Below, piece after piece: positions 7,907 through 15,754 of a DNA stretch of 54,449 nucleotides. The number at the start of each line of letters is the position of its first letter. Position 1 is the first letter of the stretch. The DNA comes from Methanosarcinales archaeon. Lineage in GTDB: Archaea; Halobacteriota; Methanosarcinia; Methanosarcinales; Methanoperedenaceae. The DNA is taken from the NCBI GenBank assembly GCA_905339155.1, contig CAJPFJ010000012.1, positions 1 through 54,449 of the forward strand, given 5' to 3'. Under the pieces are notes generated by a model. It was not told the origin of the DNA. It did no database searches and saw only the letters and a program-made list of their open reading frames with translations. The position numbers and the translations under genes are program-made.

Positions 7907-9238
7907 ATGACAACAAAACTAACGTCTAAGACTCAAAAAGCTATACAGGTTATAGCTTTAAAAGCAAAAGAAGACCCGAACTGTAAGTTTACGTCTTTAA
8001 CACATTTACTTGCAGAGGATTTTCTAAAAGAGTGTTTCAGGGAGCTAAAGAAAAACAAATCTCCCGGTATTGATGGAATAACAGTAAATGAATATGAGGA
8101 AAAATTAGATGAGAACTTAGCTGATCTAGTAGCAAGACTTAAAGCAAAACAATATAAACCAAAACCGGTCAAGCGTGTCTATATCCCAAAGCCAAACGGC
8201 GATAAAAGACCGCTCGGAATCCCTGCTGTCGAGGACAAAATCGTCCAGATGGCAATAAAGAAGATTCTCGAAGCGATCTTTGAACAGGATTTCATGGACA
8301 CATCCTACGGTTTTCGTCCAAATCGGGGCTGTCATGATGCTCTAAAACAGATAGACAAGATCATCATGAAATATCCGGTTAACTTTATCGTGGACATGGA
8401 CATCTCGAAGTTCTTTGACACAGTAAACCACAAATATTTGATGGAATTCCTGAAAAATAGAATTGTGGATACAAACCTGTTACGGTTGATTAGCCGTTTC
8501 TTAAAGTCTGGCATAATGGAAGAAGGGATATACTTTGAGACGGAACAGGGAACGCCACAAGGTGGAGTATTGAGTCCGGTTCTTGCCAATGTGTACCTTC
8601 ACTATGTGCTGGACGCATGGTTTCAGTCTGAAGTGATTCCTCAGCTTAATGGTTTTGCCGTACTCGTGAGGTATGCAGATGATTTCGTCGTCTGTTTCGA
8701 AAACGAGAAAGAAGCCAGAATATTTGGAGTAGCACTAAGGCAACGAATGAGTAAATTTGGACTCAAAATATCTGAAGAAAAGAGTAAGATCATTGAGTTC
8801 GGACGATGCACATGCCAGATGGCAAAGAAATATGGTTTCAAATACGAGACTTTTGACTTTTTGGGTTTTACTCACTTCTGCGATAAGACCCGAAGAGGCA
8901 AATTCAAGCTTGGACGAAAGACCTCACGCAAGAAGTTCACAAACAAGATGAAAGATATGAACGTATGGTTAAAGCATATCCGAAATCATGTTGAACTGAA
9001 AGAATGGTGGAAGTTACTGGGACAGAAGTTGCTCGGACATTACCTATATTATGGAATGAGCGGCAACTTTAGATGGCTACAGAACTTCTATCATAATACC
9101 GTAAGACTCGTCTTCAAGTGGATAAACAGACGAAGCCAGAGGAAAAGCTACAACTGGGATCAGTTTCTTAATTTCATCCAGTTTAATCCTCTTCCGAAAC
9201 CGAAGATATACCAAACACTCTACAACCCGAACGCTTAG
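7907..9238 (+). CDS. ltrA: Group II intron reverse transcriptase/maturase
   Basis: A 443-residue intron-encoded protein. RT blocks include SPGIDGITVNEYEE (about 46-59), YIPKPNGDKRPLGIPAVEDKIVQ (about 87-110), YGFRPNRGCHDAL, QGTPQGGVLSPVLANVYLH, and the catalytic YADD (in VRYADDFVVCF, near 252). The maturase/thumb domain follows, with DFLGF and KFTNKM..MNVWLKHIRN. I see no HNH endonuclease after it, so it may retrohome by an endonuclease-independent route. GAGGTG lies just upstream of the ATG. The frame is intact, so the intron may still be mobile. Confidence 0.95.
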   Translation: MTTKLTSKTQKAIQVIALKAKEDPNCKFTSLTHLLAEDFLKECFRELKKNKSPGIDGITVNEYEEKLDENLADLVARLKAKQYKPKPVKRVYIPKPNGDKRPLGIPAVEDKIVQMAIKKILEAIFEQDFMDTSYGFRPNRGCHDALKQIDKIIMKYPVNFIVDMDISKFFDTVNHKYLMEFLKNRIVDTNLLRLISRFLKSGIMEEGIYFETEQGTPQGGVLSPVLANVYLHYVLDAWFQSEVIPQLNGFAVLVRYADDFVVCFENEKEARIFGVALRQRMSKFGLKISEEKSKIIEFGRCTCQMAKKYGFKYETFDFLGFTHFCDKTRRGKFKLGRKTSRKKFTNKMKDMNVWLKHIRNHVELKEWWKLLGQKLLGHYLYYGMSGNFRWLQNFYHNTVRLVFKWINRRSQRKSYNWDQFLNFIQFNPLPKPKIYQTLYNPNA

Positions 9239-9254
9239 AGGATGTGCTTCTGAA

Positions 9255-9288
9255 GAGCCGGATGAGGGAAATCTTCAAGTCCGGTTCT
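9255..9288 (+). ncRNA. Group II intron domain V
   Basis: A 34-nt hairpin with outer arms GAGCCGGA / TCCGGTTC, an AG bulge, and a GAAA tetraloop. It includes the AGC catalytic triad at the 5' base. This is the most conserved part of group II ribozymes and fixes intron strand and position. Confidence 0.9.
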
Positions 9289-9298
9289 GTGAGGGAGC

Positions 9299-9475
9299 TT
9301 ATAGTAACCTTGGGGCTATTACCCTATCAAAAGGTGCGCTATGGGCTCTACTCGACACGATGTAATCATCCTGCACCTCCGCAATCAAGCCCCTGACTTC
9401 TCCTGAGCCGAGGCCGTTTATCATGATTCTTGTTTTATCCTCTTTTAGCTTTTTCAACAAAGTCTTGAGATCCAT
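9299..9475 (-). pseudogene. Small beta-rich protein truncated by the group II intron
   Basis: The gene begins MDLKTLLKKLKEDK with GGTGG upstream and reads VRGLIAEVQDDYIV, a pattern like small Sm- or YwpF-type beta-barrel proteins that end with a line such as IPLDRIIAI. About residue 52 (after FDR) the frame passes into the 3' end of the intron and stops after a few intron-encoded codons. The remainder is not found on the other side of the intron. It was the last gene of the Ku-ligase-E1 operon. Confidence 0.55.
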
Positions 9476-9476
9476 G

Positions 9477-9977
9477 TTAACCACCTTTTCCCTTGTGGGT
9501 TGCTGTTGCACTTTTTATGCTTGCGAACTTGCTGACCCATTCTTCCTTTTGCTTCGCGTGAACCGGAGCTATCGTTTGATTCGTGACCCCTGGCTTCTTC
9601 GTCGATACCTGGACGGGCTTTAAATCCCCTTTCCATTCGTCTTTTGGTGGCTGTGAGGCATCTTCCGGCTTCCCGCTATTGACCATGGCAACTGGTTTAA
9701 TGGTGTTCTCGTCCGGGACCTGCGGGATATCCTTTTGCGTGAGGAGCTCAGTGGTTCCGTCCTTCTTTTCCACGCATACCCATTTCTCTTGTTTCAATGC
9801 AGCTTCTATTGCTTCCTGTATCTTGTTCCTGGGCACGCCGGATTGAAAAGGAACTCCGATCTCTTTTGCTTCGAAGTCGGTTATTACCGCGCCTGTTTTC
9901 GTATTCGTTCCAAGTATGTCGTCCCCTCGCTTGCTTTCTATCCTGAAGGGGATTCTGTCTGTTTTATCATTCTCCAT
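9477..9977 (-). CDS. Unknown 166-residue protein ending in Gly-Gly, next to an E1-like gene
   Basis: No family is recognised. The N-terminal 85 residues look folded (mixed strands and one helix, PRNKIQEAIEAALKQE). The rest is a Pro/Lys/Thr-rich, likely disordered linker, and the protein ends ATHKGKGG-stop. A C-terminal Gly-Gly beside an E1/ThiF gene would fit a conjugation substrate like ubiquitin or ThiS, though the N-terminus is not an obvious beta-grasp. The two Gly codons are also part of the ribosome site (GGTGG) of the next gene, which could explain them without any biochemistry. The start ATG follows GGAGAG. Confidence 0.6.
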   Translation of the reverse strand: MENDKTDRIPFRIESKRGDDILGTNTKTGAVITDFEAKEIGVPFQSGVPRNKIQEAIEAALKQEKWVCVEKKDGTTELLTQKDIPQVPDENTIKPVAMVNSGKPEDASQPPKDEWKGDLKPVQVSTKKPGVTNQTIAPVHAKQKEEWVSKFASIKSATATHKGKGG

Positions 9978-10064
9978 ATATATCTCTCCAGATTTTCCCC
10001 TCTACCGAGGGGTATTCGCAGAACAGGGATTGAACCCGTTCGCTCGCCTTAAACGAAATGCGCT

Positions 10065-10652
10065 TCAAATTGCTAAATTTATAACTTTGTTATTCATCCC
10101 GCGGAACTTGTTCAGCATCATCTGAACTCCGATAAGGGCGACTATCTTATTCCCTTCATCTATCCTGCCCAGGAGCAGGTTATTGCGGTCCTGACAGGAA
10201 TAGCAGGCTGTATCGTTGCTATCAATGAACTTCAGATTATCACTGGCTTTCTCTAACTTGGGGAACGCTGATACTGTCCTTCCGGAAGAGCGCAGATCCA
10301 GGAAGTCCACGTTTTTTAAGAAACAGTATTTTATGACAAGTTCCCTTGTAGGATCGTTGTCCACGCAAAGAACGATGAGGTCATAGCCTTTCAGCTGCTT
10401 GCCCGATTTTATTCTGTCCTTTATAGCGGTGACGCCGACTCGCTTGAACCTCTTTGCCAACGCCTGGGCCTTGTTTAATCCTGCCTCCTCGAAGGTAAAG
10501 TTCTGATACCTTACCTGCTCCATTTCCACCAGGTCATCATCTGCAATCACCAGTTCCGTATTTGGGTCAATCTGTTCTATCTCGATTAACCTGCAAACCT
10601 CTGCGATAAGATGCGATCCAATGCCGCCGGCGCCGATTACGAGAATCTTCAT
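10065..10652 (-). CDS. E1/ThiF/MoeB-like adenylyltransferase
   Basis: A 195-residue E1-superfamily domain. It opens with the nucleotide-binding VIGAGGIGSHL (residues 4-14), has the acidic end of strand 2 (VIADDDLVEMEQV), the YQNF..EEAGLNKAQALAKRF segment that corresponds to the Arg/Lys ATP-contact region, and LCVDNDPTREL near 102. One CYSC pair (near residue 150) may be half of the usual zinc site. Family members adenylate the C-terminal Gly of a ubiquitin-like or sulfur-carrier protein. The neighbour downstream ends in Gly-Gly. Length is short for a full ThiF. The PRTRC-type plasmid ThiF proteins are a possible closest group. Confidence 0.8.
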   Translation of the reverse strand: MKILVIGAGGIGSHLIAEVCRLIEIEQIDPNTELVIADDDLVEMEQVRYQNFTFEEAGLNKAQALAKRFKRVGVTAIKDRIKSGKQLKGYDLIVLCVDNDPTRELVIKYCFLKNVDFLDLRSSGRTVSAFPKLEKASDNLKFIDSNDTACYSCQDRNNLLLGRIDEGNKIVALIGVQMMLNKFRGMNNKVINLAI

Positions 10653-10660
10653 AACTCTGC

Positions 10661-12787
10661 CTACAATTCCAAAGTATGAATCTCATCTGCGACCTTGAGG
10701 TCATGAGATAGCATCAAGAGCCGTTTAGCAAGAGCATCCTTGCGTCCCCACTCTTCATCAGTTGATGTACCCATATCCACAATGCAACAGTATCTTCCCT
10801 TGCCGCCATTCTGCATATCGTACACTGCAAGGGTATCTGAGTTAACTGTATATGGCTTCCCGCTCTTCCCGACCACTAAGTACCCATCTTTTAACTTTTC
10901 GGCCTTACTAAGCCTTACTGCTTCTGCCAGGAAACCGTTTGCTTTCTTTAACTTCTCTGCATTCTCCAGGCGTCTTCTTTCCTGCAATCTTGCATATTCC
11001 TGTTCACCGTTCTTTATTATCTCTCCTATCTCTTTTGGTGATATCCCCTTGATCGCTTTATACAGAAGCCTTATTGTTCTCTGAAGATATCCGCCACCTC
11101 CGTAACCTATCCTCGCGCTGTTAATGTCCTTCCCAAGATCAAAGAACGCGTTTAAATCCTGTATCTGATAATCCGTTCCATTGATAGTAGTGAAATTCTT
11201 ATTCTTCTCGCGGTGTAAAGGCAGCGAGAGGATCATCTTAGCTTCATCTGTTGGAAGCTCATTATCTGTTGTTTTATCTATCTTGAGTTCGAATGAGATC
11301 CCACCATCTGAGAGAACCTTCTGCAGTGTCAGATTAACCCTTGAACTGTATGCCAGATATTGATCGAAGTCCTTCTGATTCCTGTGAAACAAAACCGTGA
11401 ATATTACATCCACAAGGTCATTCTTTGCTATCCTGTGGTCATTGACGAAGATGCTATTCTTCCGGCTCTCAATACACAGGTTCACTTTTCCGATCTGTAT
11501 TGTTTCACTGCCCTGGAAATTGCATACATAATTCACGCCAGAGGAATAGTTGTTCCAGACTGCATCTATATTCAGGATAAAACAAACAAAATCCTTTACG
11601 ATTTTCGAGAACTCCGGTTCCTGTTGGAGATGAATGTTATTGCGCATCACAAAATGGCCAAGCTTCTCGTTCTTGACCAGGACGCCCTCACATTCTATGC
11701 TATTCTTGGTAAACGTAATACCCTGCCTGACTACCTTTCCCTTTTTGAACTGAGCCTCGATGTTCTTGACGAGGGCCTTCCTCGCTTCCTCTTCCTGGTG
11801 ATGTCTTGTGGCGCTCATCACTTCAATTCGCAGAAGAGTCTGCTTTTTATTGAACTCGTCTGCTGTAAGGAGAGTCCATCTCTTGCCGTTGAGGTTTTCT
11901 GCCTCCCTTCCTGAAAAAAGCCGTTTTGACAAAACTTTCAGTTCCGGATATTCTGTCTTCTCAAAAAGATCATCATCCAGCCATATCTCTGCGGTTTCAT
12001 CTATGCCATTCGGAAGATACATTTCCCTATTCAGGTCAACGTAGTTGTACTGTTGATCGCCTGGCTTAAAGCACCTGATCATAAGGACATTCCCCTTCAC
12101 GGTCTCGAACCAGGCAGGGTTATACATCATGCCTCCCCTTCTTTTCTCGTAATCATCTGACCTCTGGATGATAGCCATCCTTCTATTGTTCCTCTCGAAG
12201 ACCTTGATGATCCTGGGGACGTTTTTCCTGGCAACCTTGACTTCCTTCTCAAACTTTTCGTAATCCTCGCCAAACAGCCAGAAAAGAGCCCGTAGCTGTC
12301 TTTCTATGAGCTTTGTCTTTAGCTCTCCCCATGTAGCTCTCTTATCTTTATCATAGGAGTGCAGTTCATTGTAGTGAGTGTCATCGTAGAAGCGCCCAAG
12401 TTCCTTGGGGAAATTATCAATGAACCTCTCGCATATCCTGTCCTTTAACTCTTCCATGTTTTCGGCTCTGAACTTCATGTCAGTATCCAGCGCCCTGTAC
12501 TGCGCGATTGCATGGAGCGTGTATATCTCCTCTGGCAGTTCATCGAAGGTGATGAGAGTCTTGAACAGAACTCTGCTCGGTACTGGAAGGTCCTTTTTTA
12601 TCTCCCTGATTATGATTTTATGGTTCTCATCGTGGCTGACGCATATGGAATAGCCCAACCTGACACATCGAATATACAGGCCGGTTCTGTCCGTAGCCTT
12701 CTGTTCTTTCTCCAGATCGCTAAATTCCTCTTCTGTTATGCCGAGGGAGTGCAGGCTATCGAAAACTCGTAGGGCATTTATGTCCAT
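10661..12787 (-). CDS. Unknown 708-residue protein in the NHEJ/E1 operon
   Basis: I do not recognise this protein. It begins MDINALRVFDSLHSLGI; the ATG lies two bases after the ligase stop with AGGAGGTG overlapping the end of the ligase, so the two are coupled. It is soluble and charged, with a helical block at about 580-640 (EQEYARLQERRRLENAEKLKK, shown in part) and a C-terminal segment PYTVNSDTLAVYD..GRYCCIVD..DALAKRLLML that looks like a compact beta-alpha domain. No nucleotide-binding loop or metal motif stands out. It sits between the ligase and the E1-like gene, so it may be a partner of either. Confidence 0.7.
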   Translation of the reverse strand: MDINALRVFDSLHSLGITEEEFSDLEKEQKATDRTGLYIRCVRLGYSICVSHDENHKIIIREIKKDLPVPSRVLFKTLITFDELPEEIYTLHAIAQYRALDTDMKFRAENMEELKDRICERFIDNFPKELGRFYDDTHYNELHSYDKDKRATWGELKTKLIERQLRALFWLFGEDYEKFEKEVKVARKNVPRIIKVFERNNRRMAIIQRSDDYEKRRGGMMYNPAWFETVKGNVLMIRCFKPGDQQYNYVDLNREMYLPNGIDETAEIWLDDDLFEKTEYPELKVLSKRLFSGREAENLNGKRWTLLTADEFNKKQTLLRIEVMSATRHHQEEEARKALVKNIEAQFKKGKVVRQGITFTKNSIECEGVLVKNEKLGHFVMRNNIHLQQEPEFSKIVKDFVCFILNIDAVWNNYSSGVNYVCNFQGSETIQIGKVNLCIESRKNSIFVNDHRIAKNDLVDVIFTVLFHRNQKDFDQYLAYSSRVNLTLQKVLSDGGISFELKIDKTTDNELPTDEAKMILSLPLHREKNKNFTTINGTDYQIQDLNAFFDLGKDINSARIGYGGGGYLQRTIRLLYKAIKGISPKEIGEIIKNGEQEYARLQERRRLENAEKLKKANGFLAEAVRLSKAEKLKDGYLVVGKSGKPYTVNSDTLAVYDMQNGGKGRYCCIVDMGTSTDEEWGRKDALAKRLLMLSHDLKVADEIHTLEL

Positions 12788-12788
12788 T

Positions 12789-13775
12789 TTATGACACCTC
12801 CTTGACAATGCACTGAGTCCACGGCTTATCATCTCGCAGCCGTATGAACGTGTTATGCCGCAGCTTTCCATCCTCAAACCTGGCATTGGCTTTTACTTCG
12901 AGGACAAGAGGCTTCTCTTTTGAGACCAGGCCGAGGTCAAGCATCTGCTGTATCTTCACCCTATCCTGCATGGAGAACCCGCCGCCTACGTCGCATACAT
13001 GGAACTCCTTTCCCTCCCGGGTAAGCTGGTAGCAAACGAGGTTTGCGAAAAGACCAACCCTTTTCTTTCCCCCCACCTCGTATTCGAAAGATGAAAGACC
13101 ATCCGAGATAGACGGGGTATATTCACCCTTGCAGAACACATCTTCACTCAGTTCCCTCTTGAGTTTCCAGACACCTTTACCCAGAGGAACCCTGGGGTCA
13201 CGCGCTATGACACCCTCAAACCTCAACTTCTGAACCCGTTCCCATTCCCCTCTTCCATCCTGGCTGCTGCCTACGAAGAATATCCTGTTGCTTTTCCCGC
13301 TGACGAGTGGCTTGAGAGCATTTGTCCTGGTGAAATAATCCTCACCAGAAACATCCTTGCTGCCTACCGAAACCACGTCATGTATTATCATCACCGCGGG
13401 ATACAGTTTCGCATACAGGCTTACATTAGTCTCCCTGCCGGTTCGTGCCTGTACCAACGAAAGGCTCTCCATACCGGTCTCCTGGTCAATGACTATTATT
13501 TCAGGAAGGAAATCAGTTCCATCCGGAAGATTGAGCTTCTTTAGGTCCTCGACGAGTTCAGGGAACTTTGATGTATAATCGCTCAACCTTCCCTTGGTAA
13601 TGCCTTTTCCGACAATCCTCAGATCACCTTCAGCGATCACTTCCGCGCTAACTCCGTCAAACTTTCTCTGGAATATCAACCCTTGCACATCCAGAATCGA
13701 GTCTGTCGCTGGCAGAACCTCGACGAAGTTGTATTCCTTTGGTCTCTTCTCAAGTGGAAGACAGCACTGCGGCAT
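12789..13775 (-). CDS. ATP-dependent DNA ligase, LigD/NHEJ type
   Basis: A 328-residue ligase with adenylation and OB domains only. Motif I is KFDG with the adenylated Lys at residue 38. Motif IV is RFEGVIARD, motif V is WKLKR, and the OB domain follows with SSFEYEVGGKKRVGLFANL. It seals nicks using ATP. Its position right after Ku on the same mRNA identifies it as the ligase of a bacterial-type non-homologous end-joining pair. Unlike LigD, it has no fused polymerase or phosphoesterase domain; the element encodes PrimPol-type proteins elsewhere that could supply such activity. AAGGAG precedes the ATG. Confidence 0.88.
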   Translation of the reverse strand: MPQCCLPLEKRPKEYNFVEVLPATDSILDVQGLIFQRKFDGVSAEVIAEGDLRIVGKGITKGRLSDYTSKFPELVEDLKKLNLPDGTDFLPEIIVIDQETGMESLSLVQARTGRETNVSLYAKLYPAVMIIHDVVSVGSKDVSGEDYFTRTNALKPLVSGKSNRIFFVGSSQDGRGEWERVQKLRFEGVIARDPRVPLGKGVWKLKRELSEDVFCKGEYTPSISDGLSSFEYEVGGKKRVGLFANLVCYQLTREGKEFHVCDVGGGFSMQDRVKIQQMLDLGLVSKEKPLVLEVKANARFEDGKLRHNTFIRLRDDKPWTQCIVKEVS

Positions 13776-13796
13776 ATTTTATCACTCCTTACCTTT

Positions 13797-14597
13797 TTAC
13801 GCCTTTGTTGCCGTCTGTGGAGCTTGAACTGTGCATGGTATCTCAAGGCTGCGCCTTAGCTCTGCCATCATATCAGTCTGCTTCGGTGCTTCGACCCTTA
13901 CCTCGGTGACCGTTATCAGTTCACCTTTTGCCTTCTTTTCGACCACTTCAAGCACTTTGTTCCTGTATGTGTCTTTGAAGGATTCGTGAGCAAAAGGCAT
14001 CTGCATCCTGTCAACGAGCATGCTCGCAAGGATCAATTCTTCATCCGGGATTGTCTCAAGCTTTTCCAGAAGCGGATAGATGCTGTATAGTTCATCGTGC
14101 CAGTGGAGAGTCGTGAGAAGCAGCCCACCATTGCAGAACTGTATGGCTGCGAGATGTTCTTTGCTTCTCAGTATTATCTTTCCTATCATGGCTTTGTTCT
14201 TGACCATCAGGACTTTCGCCATCAGTGAATATGCATGTTCAGCGTACTTATCTGGCTGTAAATAATAGAACGAGTCGTATGCAGTTGATGGTATTTCTGA
14301 GATCTCTACGACCTTCTCTATTATGAGATGTTTGCTCTCTGCCATTGCTATTGCTTCAAGTTCTATTTCCGAGAACTCGATTATCTTATCTTTTGCCAGG
14401 ACGAACCCCTTGTTGAGTTCTGTTGACAACACTTCCCTGTTGCAGACTTCACACCACTTTTTCTGTTTAAGTGGGCTGTGACAAACGGCATGGACATTCT
14501 TGAAATGAACATCACCGTCTTTGTTTGCCTTATGCAATTTCACTGGTATATTGATCATACCAAATCGTATATTGACTGTTGACATTGCTCTTGTCAT
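13797..14597 (-). CDS. ku: Ku homodimer protein of non-homologous end joining
   Basis: A 266-residue single-domain Ku as in bacteria. The N-terminus STVNIRFGMINIPVKLHKA is the family opening; HFKNVHAVCHSPLKQKKWCEVCNREV and KGFVLAKDKII form the conserved Cys/His block and core strand; the beta-barrel and bridge continue to about 230, with a short tail. Ku rings load on DNA ends and recruit the ligase, encoded 21 bases downstream. GGAGG lies 10 bases before the ATG. Ku is rare in archaea, so presence on this element suggests transfer, perhaps to protect or circularise linear DNA. Confidence 0.9.
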   Translation of the reverse strand: MTRAMSTVNIRFGMINIPVKLHKANKDGDVHFKNVHAVCHSPLKQKKWCEVCNREVLSTELNKGFVLAKDKIIEFSEIELEAIAMAESKHLIIEKVVEISEIPSTAYDSFYYLQPDKYAEHAYSLMAKVLMVKNKAMIGKIILRSKEHLAAIQFCNGGLLLTTLHWHDELYSIYPLLEKLETIPDEELILASMLVDRMQMPFAHESFKDTYRNKVLEVVEKKAKGELITVTEVRVEAPKQTDMMAELRRSLEIPCTVQAPQTATKA

Positions 14598-14692
14598 GTT
14601 TTATATTCCTCCGATTTTATTCTGTTTCTGTTGGATTGTCGATAGCCGAAGCTCAATCTAATTAACAATTTAACAACAGCTACCGGATTACT

Positions 14693-15073
14693 TTAAAAAA
14701 CTTCTTCGTTTGACGTTTGCTCGATAGCACATTCAGAACATACGAAGTATAGGCACGCTGGTATATCTGGCTCTCGCGGATAGTTTATTTCACCCGGCTC
14801 AAGGATCAGATTTGCTATGAACCTGTCCTTTCCATGCCTGTGTATGCTGTTGCTGTCAATTTCTGTGAGGTTCCTTCCGCAATTGAAACAGGCCAGCATT
14901 TTTCCATGTTTTAGGAGCAGGTCCATCAGGCACGCCTCGTCAAGCATGGATACTTTAGTTACCTCAACCGAGCTTCCTTCCTCGTTTTCCTTCAGCATAC
15001 TCAGGATCTCTTCATCTGTTGCACCGTTCAGTGAATCCTTTATCTCTACAGTCAACAATGCTTTTCTTGTCAT
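14693..15073 (-). CDS. Small protein with two CxxC pairs
   Basis: This is a 126-residue unknown. CFNCGRN (near residue 62) and CSEC (near 115) form a split zinc-binding pair around a conserved HRHGKDRF segment. It starts at the ATG that overlaps the stop of the upstream gene by 4 bases (ATGA). Such Zn-ribbon proteins are common in plasmid and virus operons; no function can be assigned. Confidence 0.6.
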   Translation of the reverse strand: MTRKALLTVEIKDSLNGATDEEILSMLKENEEGSSVEVTKVSMLDEACLMDLLLKHGKMLACFNCGRNLTEIDSNSIHRHGKDRFIANLILEPGEINYPREPDIPACLYFVCSECAIEQTSNEEVF

Positions 15074-15510
15074 GATGACTCCGCTAAAACGAATGCCACT
15101 GGATTTACCAATACCGTGTGTCTGAAATCCTCTGCGCAGCATTGTTGGCACAGATCTTTATCCTCGCGATTTCCTGTGCACTGGCCGGCTCTCAATTCAC
15201 AGCCATCACATACGTTCTCTCCGAATGTTCCTGCACACTCGCTGCATTCATTTCTTATTGGAGACAGACCTTCTTTGAAAGCCTCGATTATCTCTATTGC
15301 TGTCCTGTCATGCATTTCATGTTCACACATCGGGCATACTACCCACTGATCATCGAAATCTGAGGTATCTGTGTTGCTGAATGCTGCATTTCTTATATTA
15401 CCCACAGTCTCGAATCTTATTGGGGTCTCTGCCTTAGCGCCAACTAGCACTTCCCTAATTCCATGCTCGATGAGATTGACTCCACAATGAGAACATATAA
15501 ACAGGTTCAT
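15070..15510 (-). CDS. Multi-zinc-ribbon protein
   Basis: The 146-residue product has at least four Cys pairs: CSHC (residue 6), CPMC (near 58), CSEC (near 89) with CDGC (near 100), and CQQCC (near 120). This is a chain of zinc knuckles with acidic linkers. It probably binds nucleic acid or proteins. It is two bases from the upstream gene and overlaps the downstream one, so it belongs to the same transcript. Confidence 0.65.
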   Translation of the reverse strand: MNLFICSHCGVNLIEHGIREVLVGAKAETPIRFETVGNIRNAAFSNTDTSDFDDQWVVCPMCEHEMHDRTAIEIIEAFKEGLSPIRNECSECAGTFGENVCDGCELRAGQCTGNREDKDLCQQCCAEDFRHTVLVNPVAFVLAESS

Positions 15511-15512
15511 GG

Positions 15513-15740
15513 TTACTTCCCTTCCTTGTCGTTCTTTATGTCGTTTATTATGTCTCTGGAATATTCTTCAATGTCTATTCCTGTGGCATCAGGCTCGAAG
15601 TCCTGCCCGAAACTCTGATCACCGCATTTGATTGCATCGATGTCTATTATCCGGTACTTGAACCCCGGGCCCTGAGTAGCCACCGCAGTTACGCAGCCGC
15701 CCTCAACAACGATCACTACTTCCGGTTCTGGAAATGGCAT
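15513..15740 (-). CDS. Small acidic mobile-element protein
   Basis: A 75-residue protein with the start at MPFPEPEVVIVVEGG, preceded by AGGAGAG. The pattern of a hydrophobic strand, then GGCVTAVATQGP and YRIIDIDAIKCGD, recurs in small proteins of plasmids and viruses, with unknown function. The tail is acidic and Lys-rich. It ends two bases before the zinc-ribbon gene. Confidence 0.6.
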   Translation of the reverse strand: MPFPEPEVVIVVEGGCVTAVATQGPGFKYRIIDIDAIKCGDQSFGQDFEPDATGIDIEEYSRDIINDIKNDKEGK

Positions 15741-15754
15741 AAAAACTCTCCTGT

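Larger units (their letters stand above)
7362..9322 (+). mobile_element. Group II intron with intron-encoded reverse transcriptase
   Basis: A retroelement of about 1.96 kb. The 5' part (to 7906) has no coding gene but is full of GAAA loops and paired tracts typical of intron domains I-III. It is followed by the RT gene, a canonical domain V (9255-9288), and a domain VI stem (about 9298-9316) with a bulged A. The 3' end is placed after CTATTAC near 9322. The 5' end is placed near GCGCGCCGAGC at 7362 and is uncertain by about ten bases. It separates chromosomal sequence (left) from the element's minus-strand operon (right) and truncates the gene at 9299-9475. Confidence 0.85.

Noticed and set aside
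10022..10050. tRNA T-arm-like sequence (ACGGG-TTCAATC-CCTGT on the minus strand) between the E1-like and Gly-Gly genes
   Set aside because: No anticodon arm or 5' acceptor strand could be found within 90 bases, so neither a tRNA nor a clear att fragment can be supported.
11360..11914. 184-codon plus-strand open frame opposite the 708-residue gene
   Set aside because: It is a mirror frame of a coding gene, has no ribosome site, and gives a low-complexity product without family pattern.
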